Part shown: positions 8,001 to 19,934 of the stretch, one piece after another | Layout: the number at the start of each line of letters is the position of its first letter | Numbering within the stretch: the stretch's first letter is position 1 | Origin: Solobacterium sp. | GTDB lineage: Bacteria; Bacillota_I; Bacilli_A; Erysipelotrichales; Erysipelotrichaceae | Length of the DNA stretch: 37,334 bases | NCBI GenBank assembly: GCA_017469355.1 | Contig: JAFUGM010000021.1 | Span: forward strand, 1 to 37,334 | Reading direction: 5' to 3' | Made by a program: the position numbers and the translations under genes | The notes under the pieces: model-generated | The model's input: only the letters and a program-made list of their open reading frames with translations | The model's database searches: none | Told to the model about the DNA's origin: nothing

Positions 8001-8845
8001 CCTTCGATCCTCTTCTTTGTCTGATACAGTCTTACAAACTCATCCGGGCTCAGCTCCTGCGCCCGTACTCCCGCCTCAAATCCTGATTCTCTGATCAGAG
8101 TTTCCGCCATATCTGAAGAGCCGGTATATTCTTTCAGATTATTATACAGAGTCTTGCGGCGCTGATGGAATGAAGCTCGGATCAGCTCGAAGAATTCCCG
8201 ATCTGCCACAATGCCTGGACGCCGTTCAAACTGAATGACCGCACTGTCCACGTTCGGGGAAGGCGAAAATGCGGTACGGGGAACCGTAAACAGTTTCTTC
8301 ACACGATACAGCACCTGACTTTCCACTGACAGCGCACTGTACTCTGAACTGCCCGGTTCTGCACTGAAGCGATCCGCTACTTCTTTCTGAATCATTACAG
8401 TGATATATTGAACCGCTTCCGGTCCTTCAAACAGCTTGAATAAAATCGGAGTCGTAACATAGTACGGAAGATTCGCGCATACGCTTACTGTTCCATAGCG
8501 CGCTTCCAGTTTCTTCACCGTCACTTCAAGATCACAATTCAGGAAATCCTGCAGAATGATTTCAATATTGTCATATTCCCTGAGTTCTTCTTCCAGTACT
8601 GGTAATAAGCGCTCATCGACTTCATAGCTGCGTACGTGTCTCGACCGTAAGGCGAGCTGTTCGGTCAATGATCCGATGCCTGGGCCAATCTCAATCACCG
8701 CGCCTTCGCAATGAGACGCATCTGCCGTTCTTGCGACAACGGAGACATCAATCAGAAAATTCTGCCCGTAGCTTTTTCTTGCGCGCAGTTCATACGTAGT
8801 TAATATTTCTCTGGTTCTGCTTGCCGAAGCAATCGGCTTACTCAT
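7997..8845 (-). CDS. rsmA: 16S rRNA dimethyladenosine transferase
   Basis: Also known as KsgA. It dimethylates the two adenines of the 3'-terminal helix of 16S rRNA during small-subunit assembly. Length 282 aa. The SAM-binding motif is VIEIGPGIGSLTEQLA, preceded by KSYGQNFLID, and the catalytic NLPY motif occurs in CANLPYYVTTPIL. AFSPSPNVDSAVIQF and FHQRRKTL are characteristic C-terminal blocks. It starts eight bases before the rnmV stop, with AAGGAG upstream, and ends with a four-base overlap into ispE. The rnmV-rsmA pair is the conserved Bacillus arrangement. Confidence 0.97.
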   Translation of the reverse strand: MSKPIASASRTREILTTYELRARKSYGQNFLIDVSVVARTADASHCEGAVIEIGPGIGSLTEQLALRSRHVRSYEVDERLLPVLEEELREYDNIEIILQDFLNCDLEVTVKKLEARYGTVSVCANLPYYVTTPILFKLFEGPEAVQYITVMIQKEVADRFSAEPGSSEYSALSVESQVLYRVKKLFTVPRTAFSPSPNVDSAVIQFERRPGIVADREFFELIRASFHQRRKTLYNNLKEYTGSSDMAETLIRESGFEAGVRAQELSPDEFVRLYQTKKRIEG

Positions 8846-9377
8846 CTTCCAGCAATCTCCTTACTTCTTCTTCCGTTATACCAAGACGATTCAGTTTTGT
8901 GCGCATGGTTTTCGCACTTCCATACCCGATATGCAGTTTCCGTCCAAGCCGTTCCCGTTTCATGGCACTGTCTTCCTGCCCAATCAGACCCAGTTCATAA
9001 AACTGTGCGGAGGAAATCGTTTCCTCCTTAAATTCATCAAAGACACATACATGACGCAATGCCTCAAGCAGCACCTCACAGGAAGCGTGTTCCACACCGA
9101 CTTTATATTCGGTACGGGCATCTTCCTTCATGACATACGCATGCGCACATCCAGGAACCGCATCGTCAATCTTTTTTCGTATGGCATTGCCCGGGGAATC
9201 GGGATCGGTAAACACGATGACACCGCACCGTTGTTTTGCGGCACGGATTTCATCCATGACTTCTTCCGTGATTCCGCTGCCTCCGGTAATGATTGTCTCA
9301 CAATCAAAATAGCGTTTCAGATGGGCGCTGTCATGAAACCCTTCCACAACAATCGCCTGTGCTATCACCGGTTTCAT
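8838..9377 (-). CDS. rnmV: Ribonuclease M5
   Basis: Final maturation nuclease for 5S rRNA in Bacillota, working on the precursor bound by ribosomal protein L18. Length 179 aa is typical. The TOPRIM fold is visible as VVEGFHD (catalytic Glu), GGSGITEEVM, and VIVFTDPDSPGNAIRKKI (the DPD metal site). A C-terminal helical region follows with LGRKLHIGYGSAKTMRTKLN. Start and stop are each coupled to neighbours: the start overlaps the tatD stop by four bases and the stop overlaps rsmA by eight. Confidence 0.95.
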   Translation of the reverse strand: MKPVIAQAIVVEGFHDSAHLKRYFDCETIITGGSGITEEVMDEIRAAKQRCGVIVFTDPDSPGNAIRKKIDDAVPGCAHAYVMKEDARTEYKVGVEHASCEVLLEALRHVCVFDEFKEETISSAQFYELGLIGQEDSAMKRERLGRKLHIGYGSAKTMRTKLNRLGITEEEVRRLLEDE

Positions 9378-10153
9378 TTCAACTCCAGAAACCGATGCCA
9401 GTTATCTATGATCTGCTTTGACAGCTCTTCTGTACTTACACCCCGGCACTCTGCCATTCTTGCGGTAATGTATGGAATATTAGCTGGCTCATTTCTTGTG
9501 CCGCGAACGGGTTCCGGTGCCATATAAGGGCTGTCGGTTTCCGAAAGCAGATAAGATACATCCATGGAAGTTACGACTTCTCTTGCGTGCCGGGCATTCT
9601 TAAAGGTGACTGGCCCGCCAAGCGATAAATAATATCCGAGCTTTACGAATTCCTTTCCCATTTCTTCACTTCCGGAAAAGGAATGCATTAAGCCATGACA
9701 GCGATGTTCCTTCATGATGTCAAAGGTATCCTGAATCGCATCCCGGCTGTGTACACAGATCGGTTTGTTTACTTCATTCGCCAGTGCGATCTGGCGGATG
9801 AACAGTTCCCGCTGCTTTGCCCGATTCGCTTCCTCTTTTTCCCAGTAATAATCAAGACCGATCTCTCCGATACAGGTACAACGTTCATCCCGCATAACCC
9901 GTTCAAACCGATTCCATGTTTCTTCATCAAGCTCATTCACATCGGTCGGAAATACTCCACAGCTGACCTTGATGTGTTCGGGATCCTGTTCCGAATAGGC
10001 CATGGCTTCGATCGCTTCTTCCACGGAGGTACACATGATATTCAGAAAGAGAACACCTGCTTCCCTGGCCCGATCAAATACCGCTTCCCGATCTTTATCA
10101 AATTCATCTGAAAACAGATGACAATGAGAATCCAGATATACAAGTTCACTCAT
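9374..10153 (-). CDS. tatD: TatD-family metal-dependent hydrolase/DNase
   Basis: Predicted cytoplasmic TIM-barrel metallohydrolase with 3'-exonuclease activity in characterised relatives, of about 259 aa. Metal ligands are in YLDSHCHLF, CIGEIGLDYYW, KPICVHSRDA, LMHSFSG and SETDSPYMAPEP. I selected the ATG at 10153: the barrel starts there, a GGGG ribosome site lies upstream, and it sits one base after the mnmE stop codon; the frame extends to 10189, but that stretch overlaps the mnmE end. It heads the tatD-rnmV-rsmA-ispE run. Confidence 0.93.
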   Translation of the reverse strand: MSELVYLDSHCHLFSDEFDKDREAVFDRAREAGVLFLNIMCTSVEEAIEAMAYSEQDPEHIKVSCGVFPTDVNELDEETWNRFERVMRDERCTCIGEIGLDYYWEKEEANRAKQRELFIRQIALANEVNKPICVHSRDAIQDTFDIMKEHRCHGLMHSFSGSEEMGKEFVKLGYYLSLGGPVTFKNARHAREVVTSMDVSYLLSETDSPYMAPEPVRGTRNEPANIPYITARMAECRGVSTEELSKQIIDNWHRFLELK

Positions 10154-10154
10154 A

Positions 10155-11474
10155 TTATTTCCCCAGGCAGAACCGGCTGAAGATCTCATCCAGGAGATCT
10201 TCCCTTCCTGCCTCTCCCGTTATTTCCTTTAATGCAAACCAGGCGTTGTGAAGATCTACAGTAACCAGATCAATTTCATCCCCATTCCGCAGGGAATCCT
10301 GAACTGCTTCCATGGAGTGCTTTGCCTGAATCGCTAGACCAATCTGTCGCTCGTTATTCAGAGTCGATTCTTTCGCCGCAAGAATCCCATCCTGATACAT
10401 GGTTCGAATTTCATGGATTAATGGTTCCAGTTCTCCATTCTTTGCGGAAACGGAAATCACGCCTTCCAGATGATGTCGATCATCCTTGTTATATACCACA
10501 ATACGGCGATAAGATTCACTGAGCTTCAACAGTTCCTGATCTTCTTCCGTCAGCCCTGCTTCACTGTCAATTACCACGATGACGAGATCTGCCTGTTCCA
10601 GCGCTTTGCGGGATTTTTCGATTCCGATCGATTCAATCCGATCATCTGACTCATGAATTCCTGCAGTATCAATCAGGTTCAGTGTAATGTCATCAATGCG
10701 TACCGTCCCTTCCACAAGATCTCTTGTGGTGCCCGCAATCTCCGTAACGATGGCCTTGTCTTCTTCCAACAACGCATTTAACAGCGATGACTTTCCAACA
10801 TTGGGGCGGCCAAGAATTACCGTACGTATACCATTCCGTACACGAACTGCGCTCTGCGCTTTGCGAATCAGCGCATCGATTTCTTCAATCCAGTGCGTTG
10901 TTTTTGGGAGCAGTTCTTCTTCCGATAACTGATGTACATCATCGTATTCGGGATAATCGATATTTACTTCAATCAACGCTACGATCTCACTGAGTGATTC
11001 GATTAACGGTTCCAGAAGTTTACGCACACTTCCCTTTAATCCTCGAACGGCAGATACCGCATTGACTTCATCATAGGCCTTTACTAGGTCATTGACTGAC
11101 TCCGCCTGCGTCAGATCCATCTTTCCATTTAAGAATGCCCGCTGGGTGAATTCCCCACGTCTCGCCTCGTGAATTCCAGTCCCGAATAACAGTGACAGCA
11201 CTTTCCCAGTCACAAACGCCCCGCCATGACCAGAGATTTCCACCATATCTTCTCCCGTATAGGAGCGTGGCGCACGAAATACTGTCAGAAGCACTTCATC
11301 TACCGTCTCCTGACCATCTTTGATTTCACCATAGTGAATCGTATATCCCTCCGCATCAGAGATATCTTTTGAAAAGATCTGATTCGCGCATTCGATCGCC
11401 CGGTCTCCGCTGATGCGGATCACGGACAGCGCGCCACCTGGTGCAGTCGCAATTGCGGCGATTGTTTCATTCAT
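10155..11474 (-). CDS. mnmE: tRNA uridine-5-carboxymethylaminomethyl modification GTPase
   Basis: Works with MnmG to modify wobble U34 of certain tRNAs using a folate-borne carbon. Length 439 aa. The N-terminal tetrahydrofolate-binding domain begins with ETIAAIATAPGGALSVIRISG. The G domain has GRPNVGKS at 222-229, AGTTRD, DTAGI and NKDD. The protein ends FCLGK, matching the conserved FC(I/L)GK tail whose Cys is essential in E. coli. Partner mnmG lies about 14 kb away at 25345, whereas in many Bacillota the two are adjacent. It follows the small membrane protein gene by two bases, so its expression is probably tied to that gene. Confidence 0.97.
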   Translation of the reverse strand: MNETIAAIATAPGGALSVIRISGDRAIECANQIFSKDISDAEGYTIHYGEIKDGQETVDEVLLTVFRAPRSYTGEDMVEISGHGGAFVTGKVLSLLFGTGIHEARRGEFTQRAFLNGKMDLTQAESVNDLVKAYDEVNAVSAVRGLKGSVRKLLEPLIESLSEIVALIEVNIDYPEYDDVHQLSEEELLPKTTHWIEEIDALIRKAQSAVRVRNGIRTVILGRPNVGKSSLLNALLEEDKAIVTEIAGTTRDLVEGTVRIDDITLNLIDTAGIHESDDRIESIGIEKSRKALEQADLVIVVIDSEAGLTEEDQELLKLSESYRRIVVYNKDDRHHLEGVISVSAKNGELEPLIHEIRTMYQDGILAAKESTLNNERQIGLAIQAKHSMEAVQDSLRNGDEIDLVTVDLHNAWFALKEITGEAGREDLLDEIFSRFCLGK

Positions 11475-11476
11475 GA

Positions 11477-12037
11477 TTATCGCTTGGTGTCTCCTGACTC
11501 ATTCCGATATGGATCAATGGAGTGAAGGGTGCCTTCCCCATAGGGGTCAATTCCTTCTACCTTAGCATCTGGGCTTCTAACAACCAGAAACTCCGCAACC
11601 CTTCGTGCCTGGTCTTTGATCGACATTTCTACCGGAAGAACTCCGCCTGCCGTATCGAGATTCAAAAACAGTTTTCCGCCATTCAATTCTGTAAAGGAAA
11701 TGTTCGTCACTTCAGGATAGTGAAGTTCTCTTACCATGCCCTTGTGGTATCCCAACATGCGGTCTTCAAGAAAGAATGCCTGCCCAATCATTATCGCATC
11801 GGAATAATCAGAAAGATTCTCTACTCGCTTCAAAGAACGGGAAGCCCGGATCTTTTCCCGATAATAGAAAAACATGACCACCGCAAGAATGACACCGAAC
11901 AAAAGTCCAATCAGTCGGAATACTTCCTTCCCGCTCATGGTATAGAGAAATGCGCTGACAAACACCATCAGTGCCAACATAGGAAGCACCAATACATACT
12001 TCATTGAAATAAAGGATTGAATATAACGTTTTACCAT
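11477..12037 (-). CDS. Uncharacterised protein with two N-terminal membrane segments
   Basis: I do not recognise this 186-aa protein. Residues about 11-34 (KYVLVLPMLALMVFVSAFLY) and 41-60 (LIGLLFGVILAVVMFFYY) are two hydrophobic helices forming a hairpin with a short polar turn. The remaining 125 residues are soluble and rich in beta-strand-like sequence (FLEDRMLGYHKGMVRELHY, then GGKLFLNLDTAGGVLPVEM), probably cytoplasmic given the positive charges after helix 2 (REKIRASRSLKR). The layout recalls small membrane proteins with a PH-like tail, but that is only a guess. It directly precedes mnmE with a two-base gap, and a promoter-like sequence lies upstream, so it may lead the mnmE-tatD transcript. 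Confidence 0.75.
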   Translation of the reverse strand: MVKRYIQSFISMKYVLVLPMLALMVFVSAFLYTMSGKEVFRLIGLLFGVILAVVMFFYYREKIRASRSLKRVENLSDYSDAIMIGQAFFLEDRMLGYHKGMVRELHYPEVTNISFTELNGGKLFLNLDTAGGVLPVEMSIKDQARRVAEFLVVRSPDAKVEGIDPYGEGTLHSIDPYRNESGDTKR

Positions 12038-12066
12038 AGATCACGACCTGCTTATGTCCTATTCAT

Positions 12067-12094
12067 ATTATCGGTATTTCCTTCGCTTTTCCAA
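12067..12094 (-). promoter_or_regulatory. Candidate promoter of the membrane protein-mnmE transcript
   Basis: The minus strand shows TTGGAA, a 16-base spacer and GATAAT, 30 bases before the start of the membrane protein gene. Both hexamers differ from consensus (4/6 and 5/6), so it is plausible only. Confidence 0.4.
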
Positions 12095-12183
12095 TAGCCG
12101 TCCGGTTTATTGAAAGGATTTTCGGTAGAAGTTGAATTGATTGGGGAGAGATTGATTCATCTTGGGGCAGTGACAGTATTCTT

Positions 12184-12235
12184 AACGCAAACAATGCGTT
12201 CAAATACAAAAATCAATTCTAACGCATCGCATTTT
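12184..12235. repeat. Overlapping inverted repeats in the gap after the MATE gene
   Basis: AACGCA (12184-12189) pairs with TGCGTT (12195-12200) over a 5-base loop, and the AATGCGTT arm (12193-12200) can instead pair with AACGCATC near 12221-12228. The hairpins exclude each other. No T tract follows on the minus strand, so it is not a standard terminator for the transporter gene. The remaining bases of this 209-base gap show no gene. Confidence 0.35.
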
Positions 12236-12246
12236 GCATAACTGTC

Positions 12247-13638
12247 TTATTCGTTTCCTGCAGGTTCTGCGCCCGCTTTCATCACGTGGCGTAGCAGAAG
12301 GAGTGCGAAAACTGCACCGCAGCCTTCTCCCACCGGAAGTGCTGAGGCAAGGCCGATTTCCTGAAACAGGGAATCCAGAAGAAACATGAATGGAATATAG
12401 AACACCAACTCTCTCACAATCGCATGGGCCATGGTTTCTTTTCCTTTACCCATTGCCTGCATACAGTAACTGGAATGATAATTGATAAACTGCATCGGTG
12501 AAGCAACTGCCCGTATTCTCAGGAATATCGCCGCATATCCCAATGTGATCAGTGCGGTCTCCGCATTCCCGGAACTGGTGCTGAGAAATACTTTCGTCAT
12601 GGGTTTGGCAAACAGTTCCAATAACAGAATACTGATCGCTGAAATCACTAACCCACAGACCCGCGCATAGGAAATACAATGTTTCATACGGGTTTTATTT
12701 CCCGAGGAATAGTTATACGCAACAATCGGCAACATCCCCTGACAGATTCCCACATTGATCGCATTCGGGATGCGTTCTACCTTCATGACAATTCCCATAC
12801 CCGCAAGCACGAAGTCGCCATGAGCTGCGGAAAGAATATTCAGACTGATATTTGCGACATCAAATAATCCAGTAAGTATCATGGATGGCACGCCAACGGA
12901 AAACAACCGTCGAAGCTCTGTTGATTCAATCGATGACGCATCCGACATACGCAGACTCAGCGGTGAGGATTTCCCCGCCTTGCGATAAGCATACAGAAGA
13001 TACAGGAATGACACGACATTCGATAACATTGTCGCAAGCGCTGCGCCAGTCACTTCCTGCCCTTTTGGCAATAATACAAACATGAACAGCGGATCGAGAA
13101 TCATATTCAGAATTCCACCGCTGCTTAAGCCGATACTAGCCTGAGAGGAAAAGCCCGCATTCCGCAACAGATGCGCTAAGGTCAGTGAAAGGATAGCAGG
13201 CAGTTCGCCAACAATACATACGAGAATCGTATATTGTCTTGCGAAGGAAAGGGTTTCACTGGAAGCCCCGAGAAACTGCAGAATCGGATTCAGAAATAAC
13301 GCTAAAACAACCGCAAACCCTGCCCCTAATAACAACGCGCCATAGAAACTGAATGCGCTGACATTCCTGCAGGTGTCATTCCGCTTCATTCCCATCAATC
13401 TTGCGCATAGACTTCCTCCGCCAATGCCAAAGAGATTAGAGAACGCCACATTTAACATGACCAGTGTCAGAGTGATTGTGGTCGCGGCCATCATATAGGA
13501 GTTGCCAGTACGGCCGATAAAATACGCATCCACCATGTTGTAGATCAGACTGATCATCTGACTGATGATCGTGGGTACCGCCATGGTTCTAAGTGCGGTA
13601 GATATCGGTGCCTTTTCAAACAGTTCTGTTTTTTCCAT
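12247..13638 (-). CDS. MATE family multidrug/metabolite efflux transporter
   Basis: Inner-membrane antiporter expected to export organic compounds in exchange for Na+ or H+. At 463 aa with about twelve hydrophobic segments it has the full MATE length and two-fold repeat. N-terminal blocks PTIISQMISLIYNMVDAYFI and FGIGGGSLCARLMG are typical of the bacterial DinF/NorM-like group, and their echo in the second half (ILTGLFDVANISLNI, then GICQGMLPIVAYNYSSG) marks the repeat. The substrate cannot be predicted. It sits alone between the ATP synthase terminator and the small membrane protein gene, so it appears to be its own unit. The ribosome site is weak: AAGG ends only two bases before the ATG. 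Confidence 0.9.
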   Translation of the reverse strand: MEKTELFEKAPISTALRTMAVPTIISQMISLIYNMVDAYFIGRTGNSYMMAATTITLTLVMLNVAFSNLFGIGGGSLCARLMGMKRNDTCRNVSAFSFYGALLLGAGFAVVLALFLNPILQFLGASSETLSFARQYTILVCIVGELPAILSLTLAHLLRNAGFSSQASIGLSSGGILNMILDPLFMFVLLPKGQEVTGAALATMLSNVVSFLYLLYAYRKAGKSSPLSLRMSDASSIESTELRRLFSVGVPSMILTGLFDVANISLNILSAAHGDFVLAGMGIVMKVERIPNAINVGICQGMLPIVAYNYSSGNKTRMKHCISYARVCGLVISAISILLLELFAKPMTKVFLSTSSGNAETALITLGYAAIFLRIRAVASPMQFINYHSSYCMQAMGKGKETMAHAIVRELVFYIPFMFLLDSLFQEIGLASALPVGEGCGAVFALLLLRHVMKAGAEPAGNE

Positions 13639-13689
13639 GCCTTGCTATGCTAGCACAAAACGGGTTAATCTGCTCCACTTTTCCCATAG

Positions 13690-13715
13690 TAAAAGCGACA
13701 GAAGAACCTGTCGCT
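13690..13715 (-). terminator. Terminator of the ATP synthase operon
   Basis: AGCGACAG (13694-13701) and CTGTCGCT (13708-13715) form a perfect 8-bp stem with a 6-base loop. Read on the minus strand it is followed by TTTT. It begins 13 bases past the atpC stop and ends well before the MATE start. Confidence 0.85.
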
Positions 13716-13727
13716 CATACGTTTCAC

Positions 13728-16386
<2,659 letters not shown>

Positions 16387-16387
16387 A

Positions 16388-17911
16388 CTATACTCCCTTT
16401 ACCAGCCGGTAATGTTCAAGGACGGCATTCATGGCGTCTTTGATCTTTCCGTCCAGTTCATCACTGAGGGTTTCCGTACGTTCCAGTTCTTCCAGAAGAT
16501 CTGCGTAGTCTTCCCTGAAGCTCCGCAGCATGGTCTTTTCAAATTCCTGTACTTCTGTACTGTTTACCTGATCAATATATCCGTTCTTCGCGGCATAGAG
16601 ACTGAGTACCTGTTCCGCCATGGTCAGCGGCTGGTACTGCGGCTGTTTCAGAAGTTCGGTCAGCCGTGTTCCATGATCGATGATCTTCTTTGTGGTGGGA
16701 TCAAGATCTGAACCAAACTGTGCGAATGCCAGCATCTCATGATACTGCGCAAGTTCCAGCTTCAGCGAAGAAGAAACCTTCTTCATCGCCTTTGTCTGCG
16801 CATGCGAGCCAACACGGGATACCGAAAGACCAGAGTCTACTGCCGGTCTTACACCCGAGGCAAACAGATCCGTCTGAAGGAAGATCTGTCCGTCTGTGAT
16901 GGAAATGACATTGGTAGGAATATAGGCAGAAATATCTCCGGCCTGTGTTTCGATGATCGGGAGTGCAGTAAGTGAACCTCCCCCAAGCTCATCGGAAAGC
17001 TTCGCAGCACGTTCCAGAAGACGGGAATGCAGGTAGAATACATCACCCGGGTAAGCTTCACGTCCGGGAGGACGACGTAACAGCAGCGACATCGTACGAT
17101 ACGCAACCGCATGTTTGGAAAGGTCATCATAGACAATCAGGACATCCTTTCCCTGTTCCATCCATTCTTCACCGATCGCACATCCGGAATACGGTGCCAG
17201 ATACTGCTGAGGAGCGGATTCCGATGCGGAGGCGTTGACGATGGTGGTATATTCCATCGCATCGTTTTCCCGCAGCTTCTGTACCAGACGCGCAACGGTC
17301 GATTCCTTCTGACCGATCGCGACATAGATACAGTAAACGTTCTTGCCTTTCTGATTGATGATCGTGTCAATCGCAATGGCTGTCTTACCGGTTTCTCTGT
17401 CACCGATAATCAGCTCACGCTGACCTTTTCCGATCGGAATCATACTGTCGATAATCTTGAGTCCGGTCATTAACGGCTGGTTGACACCCTTACGTGTCAT
17501 AACGCCAGGGGCCACCCGTTCCACCGGACGGGTCTTTGTGTGTTCAATCGGTCCACGGTTATCGATCGGCTGTCCCAGCGCGTTAACAACACGGCCTAAC
17601 ATGCCATCACCAACCGGAACCTCCACAATCGCACCGGTACGGCGGACTTCATCGCCTTCCTTAATCAGGGTGTCATCACCGAGAAGAACCACACCAATGT
17701 GATCTTCTTCCAGGTTCAGCACCATTCCGTAAACCCCATGCGGGAGTTCCAGAAGTTCTCCGCTCATTGCCTGGTCAATACCCTGTACCATCGCAATGCC
17801 GTCTCCGGTACTGATGACATAACCGACATCATCCGAATGAATCTTCTGATCATAGTTTTTAATCTGTTCCTTGATCAGGGAACTGATCTCTTCCGGTCTG
17901 ATCTGTTTCAT
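16388..17911 (-). CDS. atpA: F-type ATP synthase subunit alpha
   Basis: Non-catalytic nucleotide-binding subunit of F1. Length 507 aa. Walker A is GDRETGKT at 170-177. The C-terminal block is typical: [19 protein letters not shown]. The alpha signature around [17 protein letters not shown] is intact, with the Arg finger in SVSRVG. The start overlaps the atpH stop by four bases, with AGGAGG just upstream. Confidence 0.98.
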   Translation of the reverse strand: MKQIRPEEISSLIKEQIKNYDQKIHSDDVGYVISTGDGIAMVQGIDQAMSGELLELPHGVYGMVLNLEEDHIGVVLLGDDTLIKEGDEVRRTGAIVEVPVGDGMLGRVVNALGQPIDNRGPIEHTKTRPVERVAPGVMTRKGVNQPLMTGLKIIDSMIPIGKGQRELIIGDRETGKTAIAIDTIINQKGKNVYCIYVAIGQKESTVARLVQKLRENDAMEYTTIVNASASESAPQQYLAPYSGCAIGEEWMEQGKDVLIVYDDLSKHAVAYRTMSLLLRRPPGREAYPGDVFYLHSRLLERAAKLSDELGGGSLTALPIIETQAGDISAYIPTNVISITDGQIFLQTDLFASGVRPAVDSGLSVSRVGSHAQTKAMKKVSSSLKLELAQYHEMLAFAQFGSDLDPTTKKIIDHGTRLTELLKQPQYQPLTMAEQVLSLYAAKNGYIDQVNSTEVQEFEKTMLRSFREDYADLLEELERTETLSDELDGKIKDAMNAVLEHYRLVKGV

Positions 17912-18450
17912 CTGATTCCTCCTTTCAGGAGTGTTTCCTTCATATCTTCAATCTGCCGCGCTACCGAAACATCCGTTACGGTGGTTCCGGAAGTGACTTT
18001 GATTCCCGCAATCAGGGATTCGTCAATCCGGTTGACCAGACGGATCTGTTTTCCGGTCTTTTTCTCAAGCGCAGCTTTAATTCGCGCCAACTGTTCTTCG
18101 GACAACGGTCTTGCGCTGGCAACCGTCGCTCCTTCAATTCCAAGTTTCTGGTCTGCCCTGGCCAGGAATTCCTTCAGAATATCCTTCAGGCAGTACATCC
18201 GGTCCTTGTCCACCAGCAGTTTCAGAAAGTTTCTGGTCTCCGGATCAAACTCCGCAAAGATATGATCCAGGGCTTCCTTCTTTTCATCGTCCGTGATGCG
18301 TACCGCACGGAAAAAACCCGCAAGTTCTGGAAACTTCTCAACCTGTTCCAGAATGACTTCGGCTTCCGCTTTACGCTCTTCCAGAAGATGTTCTTCTACG
18401 GACAGCTGAAACAGGGCTTCGGCATACCGTCCGGCAATCTCATTCGCCAT
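17908..18450 (-). CDS. atpH: F-type ATP synthase subunit delta
   Basis: Peripheral-stalk subunit that ties the b dimer to the top of F1. Length 180 aa. The N-terminal helical domain starts [15 protein letters not shown], the common delta/OSCP signature. The C-terminal domain has [20 protein letters not shown] and [20 protein letters not shown], which match the conserved end of the family. It overlaps atpF by 11 bases at its start and atpA by four at its stop. Confidence 0.95.
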   Translation of the reverse strand: MANEIAGRYAEALFQLSVEEHLLEERKAEAEVILEQVEKFPELAGFFRAVRITDDEKKEALDHIFAEFDPETRNFLKLLVDKDRMYCLKDILKEFLARADQKLGIEGATVASARPLSEEQLARIKAALEKKTGKQIRLVNRIDESLIAGIKVTSGTTVTDVSVARQIEDMKETLLKGGIR

Positions 18451-18952
18451 CGGCCGCTTCCCTTACAAAGGCATCAATTGCCTGACGGTCAAGCTCATCG
18501 GCATTGTCTCTGGATAAGAGTCTGCCGGCCGCTGACATGGCAACTTCCACCATTTCCTTCTGCATATCACTGTACATGGCTTCCCGTTCCGCTGCCATCT
18601 GTTCACGCGCTTTGTTTTTCACCTGTTCCGCTTCCCGGTTCGCTTCCGCCAGAATGGTTTCCTTCCGGCTTCCAGCTTCCTTTACCGCGGCAGCCACGAT
18701 CTCTTCCGAACGGGCTCCTGCGGTCTTCAGCTGAATGGCTGCTTCACGGCGGTCATCTTCCGCCGCAATACGTGCCTGTTCCTGCGCATTCAGATCTTCC
18801 TGCATCTTCTCACCGCGTACGGCAAGGAAATTCTTCACAGATTTCCACAGGAATTTCTTCATGAGAAGAAACAGCACGAGTGTACTGCAAAGCTGCGTGA
18901 CAATCGTGAGCGGGTTAGGTACCAGCTGTGCTACGATGTCGACATCAATCAT
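18440..18952 (-). CDS. atpF: F-type ATP synthase subunit b
   Basis: Peripheral-stalk subunit of 170 aa. One hydrophobic membrane helix lies near the N-terminus (TIVTQLCSTLVLFLLMKKFLW, about residues 17-37). A long charged helix follows, rich in Ala, Glu, Lys and Arg, as expected for the right-handed coiled coil of the b dimer. The gene follows atpE and overlaps atpH. Only one b-type gene is present, so the stalk is presumably a homodimer. Confidence 0.95.
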   Translation of the reverse strand: MIDVDIVAQLVPNPLTIVTQLCSTLVLFLLMKKFLWKSVKNFLAVRGEKMQEDLNAQEQARIAAEDDRREAAIQLKTAGARSEEIVAAAVKEAGSRKETILAEANREAEQVKNKAREQMAAEREAMYSDMQKEMVEVAMSAAGRLLSRDNADELDRQAIDAFVREAADGE

Positions 18953-18968
18953 TGTGTCTTATCTCCGA

Positions 18969-19208
18969 TCAGAGGTTCGGGTATACGAAGATCAGCAGAA
19001 TCGCAACCAGAAGTCCGTAAATCGCAACGGTCTCGGACAGAGCAATACCGAGAATCATTGTGGAACGGATCTTGGATTCCGCTTCCGGATTCTTTCCGAT
19101 CGCGTCACATGCGTGAGCCGCAACCAGACCTTCGCCAAGACCTGTCAGCATACCTGCCATAATCGCAAGTCCTGCGCCAATCGCAATTAAACCTTTGTTG
19201 ATATCCAT
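18969..19208 (-). CDS. atpE: F-type ATP synthase subunit c with two membrane carboxylates
   Basis: Proteolipid of the rotating c-ring, 79 aa, with two membrane helices and the polar loop GKNPEAESKIRS (about 38-49). The coupling carboxylate is Glu59 in helix 2 (LSETVAIY). Helix 1 carries a second acid, Glu26, in GLGEG, at the place where the Na+-type subunit of Ilyobacter has Gln32. The two-acid arrangement is known from Na+ ATP synthases such as that of Fusobacterium nucleatum. The neighbours of Glu59 are Thr60 and Val61, where those enzymes have Ser and Thr; Ser-to-Thr keeps the hydroxyl but Val61 loses one. The coupling ion is therefore undecided. A strong GGGAGG site precedes the start. 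Confidence 0.96.
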   Translation of the reverse strand: MDINKGLIAIGAGLAIMAGMLTGLGEGLVAAHACDAIGKNPEAESKIRSTMILGIALSETVAIYGLLVAILLIFVYPNL

Positions 19209-19220
19209 ATTTCTACCTCC

Positions 19221-19934
19221 CTATGCGATACCTTTTCTAACATCCTCGGGAATGTCATTCCCGATCAGAACCATTGTTAATGTGACAAATACCAGAGTCT
19301 GAATAAACCCGGAGAATAAATCAAAATATGCATGAAGAATCGGGGCGATCAATGGTCCTACAAAGTTGAAGACCCCGCCCTTTGCGCCAAGGAAGCCAGC
19401 CAGAAGATTGGACAGCCCCTGTGTCGCTCCATATACCAACTGCATCATAATCGAACCGCAGAGAATATTACCAAATAGACGTACCGCCATGGATACCATG
19501 GTGGAGAACTTACCGACAATGTTCATTGGCAACATCACCGCTAATGGTTCCAGGAAGCCATGGAAGTATCCTTTCACTCCCTGATACTTCAATTCCGTAA
19601 TCTGAATTAACAGCCATGTCATAAATGAGAGGAACAGGGTTACGGAGAAGTTGCTTGTTGGAGAACTGAGTCCGAAGAGAGAAATGATATTCGATGTAAA
19701 GATATATGACCATAACACCAGAATATACGGGGTCAGTTTATCCGCGATCCCATCTCCGACATTCGTCGCCACATTCTTCTGTACGCTCTGTATTCCTAAT
19801 AATACCGGCAATAAGATACCCTTGGGTTCACTCAGGGGATCTGCCTGATCGATTTTTCTGGACAGAATGATAATTCCTGCCCCGAGGATAATTGTGATCA
19901 GTATGATGACATAAACTTCCGATTGTATGGTCAT
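19221..19934 (-). CDS. atpB: F-type ATP synthase subunit a
   Basis: Stator membrane subunit that provides the ion half-channels. Length 237 aa with about five hydrophobic segments. The essential Arg that faces the c-ring is in MAVRLFGNILCGSIMMQL, the family's diagnostic helix. The C-terminal helix has FDLFSGFIQTLVFVTLTMVL, including the Gln of the conserved FxQTxVF region. The stop is separated from atpE by 12 bases; the start overlaps the upstream AtpI-like gene by four. Confidence 0.96.
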   Translation of the reverse strand: MTIQSEVYVIILITIILGAGIIILSRKIDQADPLSEPKGILLPVLLGIQSVQKNVATNVGDGIADKLTPYILVLWSYIFTSNIISLFGLSSPTSNFSVTLFLSFMTWLLIQITELKYQGVKGYFHGFLEPLAVMLPMNIVGKFSTMVSMAVRLFGNILCGSIMMQLVYGATQGLSNLLAGFLGAKGGVFNFVGPLIAPILHAYFDLFSGFIQTLVFVTLTMVLIGNDIPEDVRKGIA

